Assembly (NCBI GenBank): GCA_022841885.1
Contig: JALHQP010000013.1
Span: 1 to 51,176, forward strand
Length of the DNA stretch: 51,176 bases
Source of the DNA: Aquincola sp.
GTDB lineage: Bacteria > Pseudomonadota > Gammaproteobacteria > Burkholderiales > Burkholderiaceae_C
Reading direction: 5' to 3'
In this document: positions 8,292 through 18,453 of the stretch, piece after piece
Layout of the letters: every line of letters begins with the position of its first letter
Position numbering within the stretch: the stretch's first letter is position 1
Position numbers and translations under genes: made by a program
Notes under the pieces: model-generated
What the model was told of the DNA's origin: nothing
What the model saw: the letters and a program-made list of their open reading frames with translations, nothing else
The model's database searches: none

Positions 8292-9482
8292 ATGGCCACC
8301 AAGCAGACCCTCGTGGTCCTCGGCGCCACCGGCTCGATCGGCGTCAACACGCTCGACGTCGTCGCGCGTCATCCGGACCGCTTCGATGTCTTCGCGCTGT
8401 CGGCGCAGCGCCGTGCCGACCTGCTCGAGCAGCAATGCCTGCGCTGGAAGCCCCGCTACGCGGTCCTGGGCGAGGCGCCGGCGGCCGCCGGCTTGCAGCG
8501 CCGCCTGCGCGAGCAGGGTGTGCGCACCGAGGTGCTGCACGGCCCGCGCGCGCTGGCCGAGATGGCCGCGCACCCCGAGGTCACGACCGTCATGGCCGCC
8601 ATCGTCGGCGCGGCCGGGCTCGAGTCCTGTCTGGCGGCGGCTCGGTCGGGCAAGCGCCTGCTGCTGGCCAACAAGGAAGCGCTGGTGGTGGGCGGTCGCC
8701 TGTTCGTCGACGCTGTCAAGGCCGGCGGCGCGACCCTGCTGCCGATCGACAGCGAGCATTCGGCGATCCACCAGTGCCTGCCGGAAGATCGCAGCCGCTG
8801 GGCCGGGCACATCGACCACATCGTGCTCACGGCCTCGGGCGGCCCGTTCCGCAGCCGCGCGCCCGACTCGCTGCACGACGTGACGCCCGAGCAGGCGGTC
8901 GCGCATCCGAACTGGGTGATGGGTCGCAAGATCAGCGTCGACTCGGCGACGATGATGAACAAGGCGCTCGAGGTGATCGAAGCGCATTGGCTGTTCGACC
9001 TGGCGCCCGAGCAGGTGCGCGTGGTGATTCACCCGCAGAGCGTGATCCACTCGATGGTCGTGTGCCGCGACCACTCGGTGCTGGCGCAGCTGGGCACGCC
9101 CGACATGCGGGTGCCGATCGCCTACGGGCTGGCCTACCCGCAGCGCGTCGCCTCGGGCGCGGCTGCGCTCGACTTCGGGTCGCTGCAGTCGCTCAGCTTC
9201 GAGCCGGCCGACCGCGAGCGTTTCCCCGGCCTGTACCTGGCCTGGGACGCGCTGGCAGGCCCCGAAGGCAGCAGCGCGGTGCTCAATGCGGCCAACGAAG
9301 AGGCGGTGGCCGCGTTCCTGGACGGTGCGATCCGGTTCACCGACATCCATCGCGTCAACCTCGAAACGGTCGAGTCGGTCCGACCGGGTGGCGCCGACAG
9401 CGCTTCGATGGCCGACCTGCTGGCGCTCGACGAGCGCGCACGCCGCCAGGCACGCGGCCTGATCCAGGGCCTGAAGCGATGA
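8292..9482 (+). CDS. dxr: 1-deoxy-D-xylulose 5-phosphate reductoisomerase
   Basis: A 396-residue NADPH-dependent enzyme of the non-mevalonate isoprenoid pathway, converting DXP to MEP. The N-terminal LGATGSIGVNTLDVVARH is the NADPH-binding loop. LLLANKEALVVGG and PIDSEHSAIHQCLPE contain metal and substrate ligands, and HPNWVMGRKISVDSATMMNK is the flexible-loop region. It starts three bases after the cdsA stop and ends in an ATGA overlap with rseP. Confidence 0.98.
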   Translation: MATKQTLVVLGATGSIGVNTLDVVARHPDRFDVFALSAQRRADLLEQQCLRWKPRYAVLGEAPAAAGLQRRLREQGVRTEVLHGPRALAEMAAHPEVTTVMAAIVGAAGLESCLAAARSGKRLLLANKEALVVGGRLFVDAVKAGGATLLPIDSEHSAIHQCLPEDRSRWAGHIDHIVLTASGGPFRSRAPDSLHDVTPEQAVAHPNWVMGRKISVDSATMMNKALEVIEAHWLFDLAPEQVRVVIHPQSVIHSMVVCRDHSVLAQLGTPDMRVPIAYGLAYPQRVASGAAALDFGSLQSLSFEPADRERFPGLYLAWDALAGPEGSSAVLNAANEEAVAAFLDGAIRFTDIHRVNLETVESVRPGGADSASMADLLALDERARRQARGLIQGLKR

Positions 9483-10864
9483 GCGCCTTGACCACCCTGC
9501 TGGCCTTCCTGGTGACGCTGGGCGTGCTGATCGTCGTGCACGAGTGGGGCCACTACCGGATGGCGCGCGCCTGCGGCGTCAAGGTGCTGCGCTTCTCGGT
9601 CGGCTTCGGCCGTACGCTGTGGCGCCACCAGCGCTCGCCCGAGGACACCGAGTTCGTCGTCGCGGCGCTGCCTCTCGGCGGCTACGTGAAGATGCTCGAC
9701 GAGCGCGAGGAGCCGGTCGCGCCCCACGAGCGCGACCAGGCCTTCAACCGTAAGCCGCTGCGCCAGCGTGCGGCGATTGTCGCCGCCGGGCCCCTGGCCA
9801 ACCTGGTGCTGGCCGTGCTGCTCTACGCGGCGCAGAACTGGATCGGTGTCGAGGAACCGAGGGCCGTGCTGTCGACGCCGGCGGCCGGCAGCCTGGCTGA
9901 ACGCGCCGGCCTGCGCTCGGGCGACTGGGTGCGCGGCTGGTCTGCGGACGCAGCCGGCGCCGCCGCGCAGGACATCCGGTCGATGACCGACCTGCGCTGG
10001 CAGATCATGCAGGCCGCGCTGGACGGTGAACGCCTGGTGCTCGAGGTCAGCAAAGCGACGGGAGGCGGCAGGCGACGCGTCACGCTCGCCCTCGACCGGG
10101 TCGAACGCAGCGAGGTCGACAGCAGCTTCCTGGCCAAGGTGGTGGGCCTGCCGCCGCCCTATGCCCCGGCAGTGATGGGCGAGCCGCTGCCGGGCGGCCC
10201 GGCGGAACGCGCCGGGCTCAAGGCCGGCGACCTGGTGCTGCGCGTGGACGGCATGCCGATGGCCGATGCGCACCAGCTGCGCACGCGCATCCGCCAGCTC
10301 GATGGCGACGGCCGCGCGGCGCCGATGACCTGGACGGTCGAGCGCAACGGTGGCGTACTCGAGATCGTGGTGGTGCCGCGTGTGATGTCCGACGGGAACA
10401 ACCGGCATGGTCGCATCGACGCCGTGGTCGGCAAGCTGCCGGAGATGGTGACGGTGCGACTGGGGCCGCTGGACGGCGTGGCGCGCGGGCTGTCGCTGAC
10501 CTGGGAGCAATCGCTGCTGACCGTCAAGATGTTCGGCCGCATGCTGGTCGGAGAGGCGTCGCTGAAGAACCTGTCAGGCCCGATCACGATCGCCGACTAC
10601 GCCGGTCAGTCGGCCGAACGCGGCATCGCCTACTACATCGGCTTCCTGGCGCTGGTCAGTGTGGGGCTGGGTGTGCTGAACCTGCTGCCGGTCCCGCTGC
10701 TCGATGGCGGGCACCTCATGTATTATCTTTTCGAGGGCTTGACGGGCCGTCCGGTGTCGGAGCTGTGGCTCCGGTGGCTGCAGCGCGGCGGCGCGCTGGC
10801 GCTGTTGCTGTTGATGACCCTCGCCCTGTCCAACGACATCGCCCGCCTGCTGGGCCTGCACTGA
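9479..10864 (+). CDS. rseP: Site-2 intramembrane zinc metalloprotease RseP
   Basis: A 461-residue inner-membrane protease of the S2P family, which in Proteobacteria cuts anti-sigma factor RseA and clears signal peptides. The zinc site HEWGH lies at residues 21-25 inside the first membrane helix, and NLLPVPLLDGGH near the C-terminus supplies the third ligand. Two PDZ-like regions lie between, the second recognisable by GGPAERAGLKAGDLVLRVDG. The start ATG overlaps the dxr stop by four bases. Its place before bamA and skp fits a role in envelope stress. Confidence 0.96.
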   Translation: MSALTTLLAFLVTLGVLIVVHEWGHYRMARACGVKVLRFSVGFGRTLWRHQRSPEDTEFVVAALPLGGYVKMLDEREEPVAPHERDQAFNRKPLRQRAAIVAAGPLANLVLAVLLYAAQNWIGVEEPRAVLSTPAAGSLAERAGLRSGDWVRGWSADAAGAAAQDIRSMTDLRWQIMQAALDGERLVLEVSKATGGGRRRVTLALDRVERSEVDSSFLAKVVGLPPPYAPAVMGEPLPGGPAERAGLKAGDLVLRVDGMPMADAHQLRTRIRQLDGDGRAAPMTWTVERNGGVLEIVVVPRVMSDGNNRHGRIDAVVGKLPEMVTVRLGPLDGVARGLSLTWEQSLLTVKMFGRMLVGEASLKNLSGPITIADYAGQSAERGIAYYIGFLALVSVGLGVLNLLPVPLLDGGHLMYYLFEGLTGRPVSELWLRWLQRGGALALLLLMTLALSNDIARLLGLH

Positions 10865-10895
10865 CGCGAAGCGCCACGCCCCGCGTCCGACCCCG

Positions 10896-13196
10896 ATGCT
10901 GCCATTCAACGCCTTCCATCCGCTGCGCCCTGTCGCCGCCTGCATCGTGGCCGCGGCCACCCTGGCGGCCCCCGCGGCACGCGCCGCGGAGCCCTTCGCG
11001 ATCATCGACATCCGCGTCGAAGGACTGCAGCGCACCGACCCCGGCACCGTGTTCGCTTCGCTGCCGTTCCGCAACGGCGACACCTACAGCGACGAGAAGG
11101 GCGCGGCAGCGCTGCGGGCGCTGTTCGCCACGGGCCTGTTCAAGGATGTGCGCATCGAAATCGACGGCAAGGTGGTGATCGTGATCGTCGAGGAGCGCTC
11201 GATCATTGCCAACGTCAGCTTTGTCGGCCTGAAGGAGTTTGACAACGACACGCTGATGAAGGCGCTGCGGGACTCCGGCATCGGCGAGGGCCTGCCCTTC
11301 GACCGTGCGCTTGTCGACCGTGCCGAGCAGGAGATCAAGCGCCAGTACCTGACCAAGAGCCTGTACGGCGCCGAGGTCACGACGACGATCACACCGCTGG
11401 AACGCAACCGCGTCAACGTGGTGTTCACGATGAACGAGGGCGAGTCGGCCAAGATCAAGGACATCCGGATCGTCGGCAACAAGGCCTTCTCGGAGAGCAC
11501 CCTGCTCGGGCTGCTGAGCCGCACCACCAGCGGCTGGCTGACCTGGTACACCAAGACCGACCGCTACTCGCGCAGCGAACTCAACGCCGACCTCGAGACA
11601 CTGCGCGCCTACTACACGAATCGCGGCTACCTCGAGTTCGACATCGAGTCGACGCAGGTCACCATTTCGCCGGACAAGCAGGAGATCAGCGTCACGATCT
11701 CGGTGCGCGAGGGCCAGCCCTTCACCGTGACCTCGGTGCGCCTTGAAGGCGAGTACCTCGGCCGCGACGACGACTTCAAGCGCCTGGTGCGCATCAAGCC
11801 GGGCGACCCGTACCGCAGCGCCGACGTGGCCGCCACGGCCAAGGCATTCGGCGAGCTGTTCGGCCAGTTCGGCTACGCCTTCGCACGCACCGAGACGCGA
11901 CCGGAGATCGACCGCGCGAACGGGCAGGTGGTGGTCGTGGTCAATGCCGACCCGCAGCGCCGGGTCTATGTGCGCCGAATCAACGTTGCCGGCAACGATC
12001 GCACGCGCGACGAGGTGATCCGGCGCGAGTTCCGCCAGCTCGAGTCGGCTTGGTACGACGGCGACCGCATCAAGCTGTCGCGCGACCGCGTCGACCGCCT
12101 GGGCTACTTCAAGGAAGTCAACGTCGAGACCGACGAGGTGCCCGGCAGCCCGGACCAGGTGGACCTGACGATCAAGGTCGAGGAACGCCCGACCGGCAAC
12201 CTGCTGGTCGGCGCCGGCTACTCGAGCAGCGACAAACTGTCGTTCACCGCGTCGATCAAACAGGAGAACGTGTTCGGCTCGGGCAACTACCTGGGGCTCG
12301 AGTTCAACACCAGCAAGTCGAACCGCAATCTCGTGCTGTCGACGGTGGATCCGTACTGGACGATCGATGGCGTGTCGCGGGCAATCGATCTCTTCTACCG
12401 CACCACGAAGCCGATCAACAGCCAGGGCGAAGAATACGAACTCGCGACGCCGGGCGCTGCGATCCGCTTCGGCGTGCCGTTCTCCGACTTCGACACGGTG
12501 TTCTTCGGCATCGGTGTCGAGCAGACGCGCATCGACGGCAACGTGACCAACAAGAGCTACCGCGACTACCGCGAACTCTACGGCGCCAACAGCACCGCCA
12601 TCCCCCTGACGCTGGGCTGGGCCCGCGATGCACGCGACAACATCATCTCGCCGACGAAGGGACGCTACCAGCGCGTCAACTTGGAGTGGTCGATCGCCGG
12701 CGACGTGCGCTACCTGCGCACCAACCTGCAGTACCAGGAGTACTTCCCGATCACCAACAAGTTCACCTTCGGGCTGAACGCCGAACTTGGCTGGGGCAAG
12801 GGGCTTGGGGGCAAACCCTATCCGATCTTCAAGAATTTCTACGGCGGCGGCCTGGGCTCGGTGCGTGTGTTCGAGCAGGGATCGCTCGGCGTGGTCGACG
12901 TCACCAACAACTACATCGGTGGCAACCGGCGGCTGAATGTCAACGGCGAGCTCTACGTACCCGTTCCGGGTACTGGTAACGACAAGAGCCTGCGCATCTT
13001 CGGCTTCGTCGATGCTGGCAACGTGTGGGGCGAGCGCGAGAAGATCACCGGCGACAGCATCCGGGCCTCGGCAGGTATCGGCCTGTCGTGGATTTCGCCG
13101 GTGGGCCCCCTCAAGTTGAGTTGGGGCAATCCAATCAAGAAGCAGCCCAACGATAGAATCGAGAAGTTCCAATTCCAGATCGGCACCGCTTTCTGA
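10896..13196 (+). CDS. bamA: Outer-membrane protein assembly factor BamA
   Basis: A 766-residue Omp85 protein, the core of the BAM complex that folds beta-barrel proteins into the outer membrane. A signal peptide covers about residues 1-29 (ending AAPAARAAEP). Five POTRA repeats follow to about residue 420, then the 16-strand barrel ending in FQFQIGTAF, with the terminal phenylalanine expected of such barrels. SSDKLSFTASIKQENVFGSG opens the barrel. The skp start codon overlaps its stop (TGATG), linking barrel assembly with its periplasmic chaperone. Confidence 0.98.
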   Translation: MLPFNAFHPLRPVAACIVAAATLAAPAARAAEPFAIIDIRVEGLQRTDPGTVFASLPFRNGDTYSDEKGAAALRALFATGLFKDVRIEIDGKVVIVIVEERSIIANVSFVGLKEFDNDTLMKALRDSGIGEGLPFDRALVDRAEQEIKRQYLTKSLYGAEVTTTITPLERNRVNVVFTMNEGESAKIKDIRIVGNKAFSESTLLGLLSRTTSGWLTWYTKTDRYSRSELNADLETLRAYYTNRGYLEFDIESTQVTISPDKQEISVTISVREGQPFTVTSVRLEGEYLGRDDDFKRLVRIKPGDPYRSADVAATAKAFGELFGQFGYAFARTETRPEIDRANGQVVVVVNADPQRRVYVRRINVAGNDRTRDEVIRREFRQLESAWYDGDRIKLSRDRVDRLGYFKEVNVETDEVPGSPDQVDLTIKVEERPTGNLLVGAGYSSSDKLSFTASIKQENVFGSGNYLGLEFNTSKSNRNLVLSTVDPYWTIDGVSRAIDLFYRTTKPINSQGEEYELATPGAAIRFGVPFSDFDTVFFGIGVEQTRIDGNVTNKSYRDYRELYGANSTAIPLTLGWARDARDNIISPTKGRYQRVNLEWSIAGDVRYLRTNLQYQEYFPITNKFTFGLNAELGWGKGLGGKPYPIFKNFYGGGLGSVRVFEQGSLGVVDVTNNYIGGNRRLNVNGELYVPVPGTGNDKSLRIFGFVDAGNVWGEREKITGDSIRASAGIGLSWISPVGPLKLSWGNPIKKQPNDRIEKFQFQIGTAF

Positions 13197-13699
13197 TGAA
13201 CATGTGGAAATCCCTCGGCGCCGCGGCGCTGGTTGCGTGTGCTGCCTCGGTGGCGCAGGCGCAGGAACTGAAGATCGGCTACGTCAACAGCGAGCGGGTG
13301 CTGCGCGAGGCCAATCCGGCCAAGGCGGCGCAAGCCAAGCTGGAGGCCGAGTTCGGCAAGCGCGAAAAGGATCTGGCGGAGCAGGCCAGCCGGCTGAAGG
13401 CCGCGGCGGACAAGCTGGAGAAGGACGCACCGACGCTGGCCGAGGGCGAGCGCACGCGCCGCCAGCGCGACCTGGTCGAGCAGGACCGCGAGTTCCAGCG
13501 CAAGCGCCGCGAGTTCCAGGAAGACCTGAACCAGCGCAAGAACGAGGAACTGGCGTCCGTGGTCGAGCGCGCCAACAAGGTCATCAAGCAGATCTTTGAT
13601 CAGGAGAAGTACGACCTGATCGTGCAGGATGCGGTGCACTGGAGCCCGCGCGTGGACATCACCAAGAAGGTGATCGACGCGCTGAACGCGGGCAAGTGA
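13196..13699 (+). CDS. skp: Periplasmic chaperone Skp (OmpH family)
   Basis: A 167-residue OmpH-family protein. The signal peptide MNMWKSLGAAALVACAASVA ends at AQA before QELKIGYVNSERVL. The middle, about residues 40-125, is strongly charged and heptad-like, as in the long coiled-coil tentacles of Skp trimers that hold unfolded outer-membrane proteins. The ATG shares its A with the bamA stop codon. A second ATG two codons later is an equally plausible start. Confidence 0.93.
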   Translation: MNMWKSLGAAALVACAASVAQAQELKIGYVNSERVLREANPAKAAQAKLEAEFGKREKDLAEQASRLKAAADKLEKDAPTLAEGERTRRQRDLVEQDREFQRKRREFQEDLNQRKNEELASVVERANKVIKQIFDQEKYDLIVQDAVHWSPRVDITKKVIDALNAGK

Positions 13700-13719
13700 G
13701 CGCCTGAGGGCGCGCGGCG

Positions 13720-14694
13720 ATGCGCGTGACCGTCGCCGAGATCGTGGCCCGCCTGGGCGGGCAATGGGTCGGTGATCCGTCGCAGGCGATCGACCGCATC
13801 GCGCCACTGGACAGCGCCGGTCCCTCGCACATCAGTTTCTTGTCGCACGCTCGCTACCGTGCGCAGCTGGCGCGAACGGCCGCCGGCTGCGTGATCGTGG
13901 CGCCGGCGCTGGCCGAAGAGGCGGCCGCGCGCGGCACGGTGATCGTCACGCCCGACCCCTATCTGTACTACGCGCGCCTGTCGCAGTGGTGGGCCGAGCA
14001 CTCCGCTCCCGTGGCTGCTGGTGTGCACCCGAGCGCGGTGATCGAGCCCGGCGCCCAGATCGGCCCGGGGGCCAGCGTCGGGGCCCTGAGCTATGTCGGT
14101 GCGGGTGCCGTGATCGGCGCGGGCACGCGCATCGGTGCGCGCGTCACGGTCGGCGAGCGCTGCGTGATCGGCGCACGCTGCATCGTGCACAGCGGCGTCG
14201 TGATTGGCGCCGACGGCTTCGGTTTCGCGCCGCACGAAGGGCGCTGGGAGAAGATCGCCCAGTTGGGTGCCGTGCGCATCGGCGACGATGTCGAGATCGG
14301 CGCCAACACCTGCATCGACCGCGGCGCCCTCGAGGACACGGTGATCGAGGACGGCGTCAAGCTCGACAACCTGATCCAGGTCGGCCACAACGTGCACATC
14401 GGCGCGCACTGCGCCATGGCCGGCTGCGTCGGCATCGCCGGCAGCGCGAAGATCGGGCGCCACTGCACGGTCGGCGGCGGGGCAATCGTGCTCGGGCACC
14501 TGGAGCTGGCGGACCACGTGCACATCACGGCGGCGTCGGTGGTCAGCCGTTCGATCCTGAAGCCGGGCCAGTACAGCGGCATGTTCCCCATCGACGACAA
14601 TGCCTCCTGGGAGAAGAATGCCGCCACGCTGCGGCAACTTCATACGTTGCGCGAGCGCCTGCGCGCACTCGAGAAGAAGCTTGCTGACCGATGA
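13720..14694 (+). CDS. lpxD: UDP-3-O-(3-hydroxyacyl)glucosamine N-acyltransferase
   Basis: A 324-residue left-handed parallel beta-helix acyltransferase catalysing the third step of lipid A synthesis. The N-terminal uridine-binding domain (about residues 1-100) precedes many hexapeptide repeats such as [37 protein letters not shown] and [20 protein letters not shown] include the region of the catalytic histidine. The C-terminal helix ends ALEKKLADR. It overlaps fabZ by four bases. Acyl-chain specificity cannot be told from sequence alone. Confidence 0.97.
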   Translation: MRVTVAEIVARLGGQWVGDPSQAIDRIAPLDSAGPSHISFLSHARYRAQLARTAAGCVIVAPALAEEAAARGTVIVTPDPYLYYARLSQWWAEHSAPVAAGVHPSAVIEPGAQIGPGASVGALSYVGAGAVIGAGTRIGARVTVGERCVIGARCIVHSGVVIGADGFGFAPHEGRWEKIAQLGAVRIGDDVEIGANTCIDRGALEDTVIEDGVKLDNLIQVGHNVHIGAHCAMAGCVGIAGSAKIGRHCTVGGGAIVLGHLELADHVHITAASVVSRSILKPGQYSGMFPIDDNASWEKNAATLRQLHTLRERLRALEKKLADR

Positions 14695-15131
14695 TGGACA
14701 TCCACCAGATCCTGCAGAAGCTGCCGCACCGCTACCCGATCCTGCTGGTGGATCGGGTGCTCGAACTCGAGAAGGGCGTGCGCATCAAGGCGCTGAAGAA
14801 CGTGACGATGAACGAGCCGTACTTCACTGGCCACTTCCCGCACCGGCCGGTGATGCCCGGCGTGATGATGCTCGAGGCGATGGCGCAGGCCGCGGCGCTG
14901 CTATCGATCGAGACGCTTGGCATCGCGCTCGATGACAAGTCGGTTTTCTACTTCGCCGGCATCGACGGCGCGCGATTCAAGCGTCCGGTCGAGCCGGGCG
15001 ACCAGCTGGTGCTCGAGGTCTTCCTCGACCGCGCCAAGGCAGGCATCTTCAAGTTCCGCGGCAACGGCCGCGTCGGCACGGAGGTGGCCGTCGAGGCCGA
15101 GCTGATGTGCACGATGCGCAAGGTGGCCTGA
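14691..15131 (+). CDS. fabZ: 3-hydroxyacyl-ACP dehydratase FabZ
   Basis: A 146-residue hot-dog-fold dehydratase that removes water from 3-hydroxyacyl-ACP in fatty acid elongation, competing with LpxA and LpxD for the same acyl-[16 protein letters not shown] is the N-terminal signature. [19 protein letters not shown] contains the catalytic histidine (HFP) and glutamate (LEA). The start sequence ATGATGG gives two possible ATG codons; the first overlaps the lpxD stop (ATGA). Its position between lpxD and lpxA is standard. Confidence 0.98.
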   Translation: MMDIHQILQKLPHRYPILLVDRVLELEKGVRIKALKNVTMNEPYFTGHFPHRPVMPGVMMLEAMAQAAALLSIETLGIALDDKSVFYFAGIDGARFKRPVEPGDQLVLEVFLDRAKAGIFKFRGNGRVGTEVAVEAELMCTMRKVA

Positions 15132-15149
15132 GCTGCTGGCGGGGCGGTC

Positions 15150-15938
15150 GTGAGCAACCAGATCCATCCGACCGCGCTGGTCGCATCCGGCGCCGAGCTC
15201 GACGGTGTGACCGTCGGCCCTTACGCGGTGATCGGCGAAGGCGTGCGCATTGCTGCGGGCACGACGGTCGGCGCGCACGCGATGATCGAAGGCCCGACGA
15301 CGATCGGGCGCGACAACAAGATCTTCTCCCACGCCGTGCTCGGCGGCGCGCCGCAGGACATGAAGTACCGCGGCGAGCCGACCGCGCTGGCAATCGGCGA
15401 CCGCAACACGATCCGCGAGTTCTGCACCTTCAACCGAGGCACCACGCAGGACGTGGGCACCACGCGGGTCGGCGACGACAACTGGATCATGGCCTACGTG
15501 CACCTGGCGCACGACGTCCAGGTGGGCAGCCGCACGATCCTGGCCAACAATGCCACGCTGGCTGGCCATGTGCACATCGGCGACTGGGTGATCGTCGGCG
15601 GGCTGACGGGCGTGCATCAGTTCTGCAAGATCGGCGCGCATGCGATGACCGGCTTCCAGAGTCATGTCTCGCAGGACGTGCCGCCGTTCATGATGGCCGT
15701 CGGCCATCCGCTGGCGATTGCCGGCTTCAACGCCGAAGGCCTGCGCCGGCGCGGTTTCTCCAAGGAGCGCATCGCGCAGGTCAAGCAGATGCACCGGTTG
15801 CTCTACCGCGACGGCCTGACGCTGGAGCAGGCCAAGGCCTCGATCGAGGCCCTGCGCGGCACCGTCGAAGGCGGCGACGCCGACGTGCGCTTGCTGCTCG
15901 ACTTCCTCGCGGCCTCGACGCGCGGCATCGCACGCTGA
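15150..15938 (+). CDS. lpxA: Acyl-ACP--UDP-N-acetylglucosamine O-acyltransferase
   Basis: A 262-residue left-handed beta-helix enzyme that starts lipid A synthesis by acylating UDP-GlcNAc. It starts with GTG ([18 protein letters not shown]). Hexapeptide repeats fill the first two thirds, [20 protein letters not shown] contains the catalytic histidine (HLAHD), and ITGVHQ-type sequence ([18 protein letters not shown]) follows. The helical C-terminal domain includes [19 protein letters not shown]. It lies 18 bases after fabZ and one base before lpxB. Confidence 0.97.
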   Translation: MSNQIHPTALVASGAELDGVTVGPYAVIGEGVRIAAGTTVGAHAMIEGPTTIGRDNKIFSHAVLGGAPQDMKYRGEPTALAIGDRNTIREFCTFNRGTTQDVGTTRVGDDNWIMAYVHLAHDVQVGSRTILANNATLAGHVHIGDWVIVGGLTGVHQFCKIGAHAMTGFQSHVSQDVPPFMMAVGHPLAIAGFNAEGLRRRGFSKERIAQVKQMHRLLYRDGLTLEQAKASIEALRGTVEGGDADVRLLLDFLAASTRGIAR

Positions 15939-15939
15939 A

Positions 15940-17073
15940 ATGCGGCTTGGCCTTGCCGCGGGCGAAGCCTCGGGCGACCTGCTGGCGGGCCTGCTGCTGG
16001 CCGGTCTGAAGCAGCGCTGGCCGCAGGCTGCCGCCTTCGGCATCGGTGGCCCGCGCATGGCGGCCCAGGGTTTCGAAGCCTGGTGGCCGCATGACAAGCT
16101 GGCCGTGCGTGGCTACGTCGAGGTGCTGCGCCACTACCGCGAGATCAAGGGCATCCGTGACGCGCTCGCGGCGCGGCTGCTGGTCGAGCGGCCCGACGCC
16201 TTCATCGGCGTCGACGCACCCGACTTCAACCTCGGCCTGGAAGCACGGCTGCGCGCTGCGGGCATCAAGTCGATCCATTTCGTCTGTCCCTCCATCTGGG
16301 CCTGGCGCGCCGGCCGCGTCGGCAAGATGGCGCGCAGCACGGACCATGTGCTGTGCCTGTTCCCATTCGAGCCGGCGCTGCTCGCCGGGCATGGCATCGC
16401 GGCCACCTATGTGGGCCACCCGCTGGCCGACGCGATCCCGCTCGAGCCGCCGCGGGCCGCGGCCCGCACCGCGCTCGGGCTGCCAGCCGACGCATCCGTC
16501 GTGGCCCTCCTGCCGGGCAGCCGGCGCTCGGAGATCGAGGCGATCGCGCCGCTGTTCCTGCGCACGGCGGCGCAACTGGCCCGGGCCCGCCCCGGGCTGC
16601 GCTTCGTGCTGCCGGTGGTGCCGGGCCTGCGCGCGCTGCTCGATCCGCTGGTGGCCCGGCATGCCCAAGGGGTGACGGTCCAACTGCTCGACGGCCACTC
16701 GCACGAAGCCCTGGCCGCCTGCGATGTGACCCTGATCGCCAGCGGCACCGCCACGCTCGAAGCCGCACTGTTCAAGCGGCCGATGGTGATCGCCTACAAA
16801 ATGCACCCGCTGTCCTGGCAGATCATGAAGCGCATGCAATTGCAGCCCTGGGTCGGCTTGCCCAACATCCTGTGCGAGGACTTCGTGGTGCCCGAACGCA
16901 TCCAGTCCGCCGCGACGCCCGAGCGCCTGGCCGACGACGTGCTCGCCTGGTTCGACGCGCCCGAACGTGCGGCCGGGCTGACACGCCGCTTCACCGACCT
17001 GCACCACCTGCTGCGGCGCGACACCGCCCGCACCGCCACCGATGCGATCGCGAAGGTCCTCGAAGGCGCCTGA
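15940..17073 (+). CDS. lpxB: Lipid-A-disaccharide synthase
   Basis: A 377-residue GT-B fold (family GT19) glycosyltransferase joining UDP-diacylglucosamine and lipid X at the inner membrane. [20 protein letters not shown] is the canonical N-terminus. [26 protein letters not shown] and [13 protein letters not shown] are further family blocks. The ATG follows the lpxA stop by one base. The 3' end overlaps rnhB by 32 bases, a little more than elsewhere in the operon. Confidence 0.97.
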   Translation: MRLGLAAGEASGDLLAGLLLAGLKQRWPQAAAFGIGGPRMAAQGFEAWWPHDKLAVRGYVEVLRHYREIKGIRDALAARLLVERPDAFIGVDAPDFNLGLEARLRAAGIKSIHFVCPSIWAWRAGRVGKMARSTDHVLCLFPFEPALLAGHGIAATYVGHPLADAIPLEPPRAAARTALGLPADASVVALLPGSRRSEIEAIAPLFLRTAAQLARARPGLRFVLPVVPGLRALLDPLVARHAQGVTVQLLDGHSHEALAACDVTLIASGTATLEAALFKRPMVIAYKMHPLSWQIMKRMQLQPWVGLPNILCEDFVVPERIQSAATPERLADDVLAWFDAPERAAGLTRRFTDLHHLLRRDTARTATDAIAKVLEGA

Positions 17074-17677
17074 GCAGCTGGCGCTGCACTGGTCGACGCC
17101 CGGCCTGCTGGCCGGCGTCGACGAGGTGGGCCGCGGCCCGCTGGCGGGCCCGGTGGTGGCCGCCGCGGTGATCCTCGACGATCTGCGGCCGATCAAGGGC
17201 CTGCGGGACTCGAAGGTGCTCGGCCCGGCCAGGCGCGAGCGGCTCGACGCGGAGATCCGCGCCAAGGCGCTGTGCGTCAGCCTGGCCGAGGCCAGCGTCG
17301 AAGAGATCGACCGCCTGAACATCCTGCAAGCCACCTTGCTGGCGATGCAGCGCGCGGTCGAAGGCTTGCGCCTGACGCCGGCGCATGTACTGGTCGACGG
17401 CAACCGGCTGCCGCGGCTGCGGGTGTCGGCCGAGGCGGTGGTCAAGGGCGACGCCCGCGTGGCGGCGATCGCCGCCGCTTCGATCGTCGCCAAGGTGCAT
17501 CGCGACGCGCTGCTCGAGACCCTGCACGAGCGACACCCCGCCTACGGATTCGCCGGGCACAAGGGCTACCCGACGCCCGAACACCTGGCGGCACTGCGCG
17601 CGCATGGAGCTTGCGCGGCGCACCGCCGCAGCTTCGCCCCGGTGCGCGAGGCCCTGGCCCTGCAGGCGAGTGCATGA
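17042..17677 (+). CDS. rnhB: Ribonuclease HII
   Basis: A 211-residue RNase HII, removing ribonucleotides and RNA from RNA-DNA hybrids. [20 protein letters not shown] holds the first two catalytic acids (DE), [10 protein letters not shown] the third aspartate and [14 protein letters not shown] the fourth. [17 protein letters not shown] is the C-terminal signature. The chosen ATG lies inside the end of lpxB. A later start closer to LLAGVDE is possible, since the first 15 residues are poorly conserved. The stop overlaps the next start (ATGA). Confidence 0.96.
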   Translation: MRSRRSSKAPEQLALHWSTPGLLAGVDEVGRGPLAGPVVAAAVILDDLRPIKGLRDSKVLGPARRERLDAEIRAKALCVSLAEASVEEIDRLNILQATLLAMQRAVEGLRLTPAHVLVDGNRLPRLRVSAEAVVKGDARVAAIAAASIVAKVHRDALLETLHERHPAYGFAGHKGYPTPEHLAALRAHGACAAHRRSFAPVREALALQASA

Positions 17678-18453
17678 GCGCCGTCCAGGCCATCACGTCG
17701 CGCGACAACCCGCTGCTGGTGCGCTTGCGGCGGCTGGCGCGCCACGGCACGGCCTACCGGCAGGAGGGCGTGGTGTGGATCGAAGGCGAGCACCTGTGCA
17801 GTGCCTTGCTGCAGCGGGGGGGCGCTGCGGTCCAGGCCGTGCTCAGCGAGACGGCCTGGCAGCAGCCGGCGCTGCGCGCGCTGGCGCAGTCGGCGCCGCG
17901 CGTGGCCTGCGTGCCCGATGCCCTGTTCGACGGGCTGAGCGCTCTCGGCTCGGCCACCGGCATCGGCTTCGTGCTCGACCTGCCCGCGGCGTTGGAGCCG
18001 GCGCCGGGCCTGCCGACCGTCGTGCTCGACCGTGTGCAGGACGCCGGCAACGTGGGCAGCATCCTGCGCAGCGCGGCCGCGCTCGGTTTCACCCAGGTCG
18101 TGGCGTTGTCGGGCACGGCGGGCCTGTGGTCGCCGAAAGTGCTGCGCGCGGGCATGGGAGCCCAGTTCGGATTGCGTCTGGTCGAGGCGGTGGGCGACGA
18201 AGCACTGGCCGGGCTGGCCGTGCCATTGCTGGCCGCTGACTCGCACGCGCCGCGGGCCCTCCACGAGTCGCCGCTGCCCTTTCCCTGCGCCTGGGTGTTC
18301 GGCCACGAAGGGCAGGGTGTGGCTGCCGCGGTGGCCGCACGTTGTGCGCAGGCCCTGCGCATTCCGCAGCCGGGCGGCGAGGAGTCGCTCAACGTGGCGG
18401 CGGCGGCAGCGATCTGCCTCTTTGCCACGCGCCAGGCTGGAGGCTGGCAATGA
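17674..18453 (+). CDS. TrmH/SpoU family RNA 2'-O-methyltransferase
   Basis: A 259-residue SPOUT-class methyltransferase. The C-terminal knot domain shows motif 1 [20 protein letters not shown], motif 2 VFGHEGQGV and motif 3 [20 protein letters not shown], all needed for S-adenosylmethionine binding in the deep trefoil knot. The N-terminal domain (about residues 1-100), starting [19 protein letters not shown], is the small substrate-binding domain seen in RlmB-type and TsnR-type enzymes. The exact rRNA or tRNA target is not known. The start overlaps the rnhB stop (ATGA) and the stop overlaps the next gene in the same way. Confidence 0.9.
   Translation: MSAVQAITSRDNPLLVRLRRLARHGTAYRQEGVVWIEGEHLCSALLQRGGAAVQAVLSETAWQQPALRALAQSAPRVACVPDALFDGLSALGSATGIGFVLDLPAALEPAPGLPTVVLDRVQDAGNVGSILRSAAALGFTQVVALSGTAGLWSPKVLRAGMGAQFGLRLVEAVGDEALAGLAVPLLAADSHAPRALHESPLPFPCAWVFGHEGQGVAAAVAARCAQALRIPQPGGEESLNVAAAAAICLFATRQAGGWQ

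Noticed and set aside
7302-9350. Minus-strand 682-codon frame opposite cdsA and dxr
   Set aside because: Covers parts of two conserved genes on the other strand and has no domain features.
10716-13172. Minus-strand 818-codon frame opposite bamA
   Set aside because: Antisense to BamA; no domain, no start context and shadow-type composition.
17042-17073. lpxB-rnhB overlap of 32 bases as a sign of a wrong stop in lpxB
   Set aside because: Both proteins are full-length with intact motifs; the overlap more likely reflects an N-terminal extension of RnhB.
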